Both the position numbers and the translations under genes were made by a program. Below are positions 15,144-15,769 of a stretch of DNA of 15,769 nt, one piece after another. This DNA comes from Chlamydia trachomatis (lineage in GTDB: Bacteria; Chlamydiota; Chlamydiia; Chlamydiales; 2-12-FULL-49-11), in NCBI GenBank assembly GCA_945877885.1, contig CAMCSI010000009.1, positions 1 through 15,769 on the forward strand. The letters are read 5' to 3'. Every line of letters starts with the position of its first letter. Positions within the stretch are counted from its first letter, which is position 1. Under the pieces are notes generated by a model. The model saw only the letters and a list, made by a program, of their open reading frames with translations, did not search any database and was not told the origin of the DNA.

Positions 15144-15538
15144 GATGGTTGAAAAATCTTATCTTTCCAACTGTGTGTAATCGTTGTAAAGAACCGGATA
15201 AAAATTACCTCTGTAACTTGTGTATATCTGGCCTTGAACTTAAAAACGTTCGTCCATGGGAACCTTTTGCCCATTTATTTGAGTCAAAAGTCCCTTTTTT
15301 ATATGCAAATAGAGCACATTATCGAAAGTTGATCATCGCCTTTACTGTGGTTCAGCTAAATAGACTTAAATGGAACTATGGAAGGGTGCACTCTGAGCCA
15401 GAGCTTATCTACCTTAGAAAATATTTAGAGAAAAACACAAAGCTTAATGGCCATAAAACCCTTTATTTAATTCATCGCGAAACGGGCCCTATTCTTAAAG
15501 AAGCGATGAGAAAAGATAGCTTTGTCCTCATTATTTAA
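15140..15538 (+). CDS. Short ComF-like zinc-finger protein lacking the phosphoribosyltransferase domain
   Basis: This 132-residue protein begins with the ComF-type N-terminus: LIFPTVCNRCKE then YLCNLC, giving C13-x2-C16-x8-C25-x2-C28, a probable zinc ribbon. ComF proteins are normally ~200-240 residues and continue into a phosphoribosyltransferase fold with a DDVxTTG-type PRPP loop. Here nothing like that loop is seen and the frame stops at residue 132. A segment HYRKLIIAFTVVQLNRLKWNYG may correspond to the YxGxLRxLIxxLK region of ComF. The ATG overlaps the upstream stop (ATGA), so translation is probably coupled to the AsmA-like gene. It is either a reduced lineage-specific protein or a decayed gene; the clean overlap and intact frame favour the first. 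Confidence 0.6.
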   Translation: MRWLKNLIFPTVCNRCKEPDKNYLCNLCISGLELKNVRPWEPFAHLFESKVPFLYANRAHYRKLIIAFTVVQLNRLKWNYGRVHSEPELIYLRKYLEKNTKLNGHKTLYLIHRETGPILKEAMRKDSFVLII

Positions 15539-15572
15539 CACCCGCAAGCAAAGCAAGAGATTGGGTTAAAAT

Positions 15573-15769
15573 CTAAATGAAGTCGGTTTCGTTAAAAAGT
15601 ACTTTATAGTGTTCTGCGCCATGGTGTTTTAACACTTCACACTCATATTTAAACATTTTTTTTAAACTTGTATCGTCACAATGAATAAGTTCTTTTTCTA
15701 GCAAGAGTACTGTTGTACCCACATTTACGTATTGATGTTTTGTAAGTTTGTGTACAGTGTAGGTAAAAT
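15573..15769 (-). CDS. C-terminal 64 residues of an unidentified protein (5' end outside window)
   Basis: On the minus strand one frame is open from the window edge to a TAG at 15573-15575, encoding 64 residues that end HHGAEHYKVLFNETDFI. The composition (mixed charged and hydrophobic, with strand-like YTVHKLTKHQYVNVGTTVLLLEKEL) looks like real coding sequence; I checked another minus-strand frame and it stops within about 32 codons. It converges on the ComF-like gene with a 34-base gap and no clear hairpin. The family is not recognised. Confidence 0.6.
   Translation of the reverse strand, partial: FTYTVHKLTKHQYVNVGTTVLLLEKELIHCDDTSLKKMFKYECEVLKHHGAEHYKVLFNETDFI

Noticed and set aside
15038..15274. 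78-residue minus-strand ORF at the AsmA-like/ComF-like junction
   Set aside because: Antisense to two well-supported overlapping genes; no initiation signal.

Overview
The window is AT-rich bacterial DNA that most likely comes from a chlamydia-related bacterium (phylum Chlamydiota). The main reason is the conserved block nqrB-nqrC-nqrD-nqrE next to a gcvH-like lipoyl-protein gene. As I recall, this is the neighbourhood found in Chlamydia, where nqrA and nqrF also lie elsewhere in the genome. The many proteins that resemble nothing I recognise fit a divergent, host-associated lineage. No rRNA, tRNA, CRISPR array, insertion sequence or phage gene is visible.

Layout. Bases 1-72 hold the 3' end of a + strand gene. 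Bases 73-367 are non-coding and contain two strong rho-independent terminators with another hairpin between them, so a small RNA is possible. Then come a membrane-anchored 736-residue protein with PpiD/SurA-like architecture and a GcvH-like protein (both +, translationally close). A small unknown gene (-) overlaps the 3' end of gcvH.

From about 3.35 to 10.8 kb lies the Na+-translocating NADH:quinone oxidoreductase locus, all on the - strand (transcribed nqrB, C, D, E). Only nqrB-nqrC are still coupled (ATGA overlap). Three unknown genes in the opposite (+) orientation sit inside the cluster: two between nqrC and nqrD (212 and 509 residues, 26 bases apart) and one between nqrD and nqrE (477 residues). 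They are AT-rich, soluble, helical and low in recognisable domains, and could be lineage-specific secreted proteins. The nqr operon must therefore run as at least three transcription units. Good sigma70-type promoters are visible directly upstream of nqrB and nqrE, both with very short leaders.

From 10.87 kb (+) come a 1424-residue AsmA/TamB-like envelope protein and, overlapping it by ATGA, a short protein with a ComF-type zinc finger but no phosphoribosyltransferase part. The window ends in the C-terminal 64 residues of an unidentified - strand gene.

How the genes work together: NqrB-E are membrane and flavin subunits of the respiratory sodium pump. The AsmA-like and PpiD-like proteins both look like envelope biogenesis factors. 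The GcvH-like protein is a lipoyl carrier without other glycine-cleavage genes in view. The three inserted genes have no evident mechanistic link to Nqr; their position is the most unusual feature of the window.
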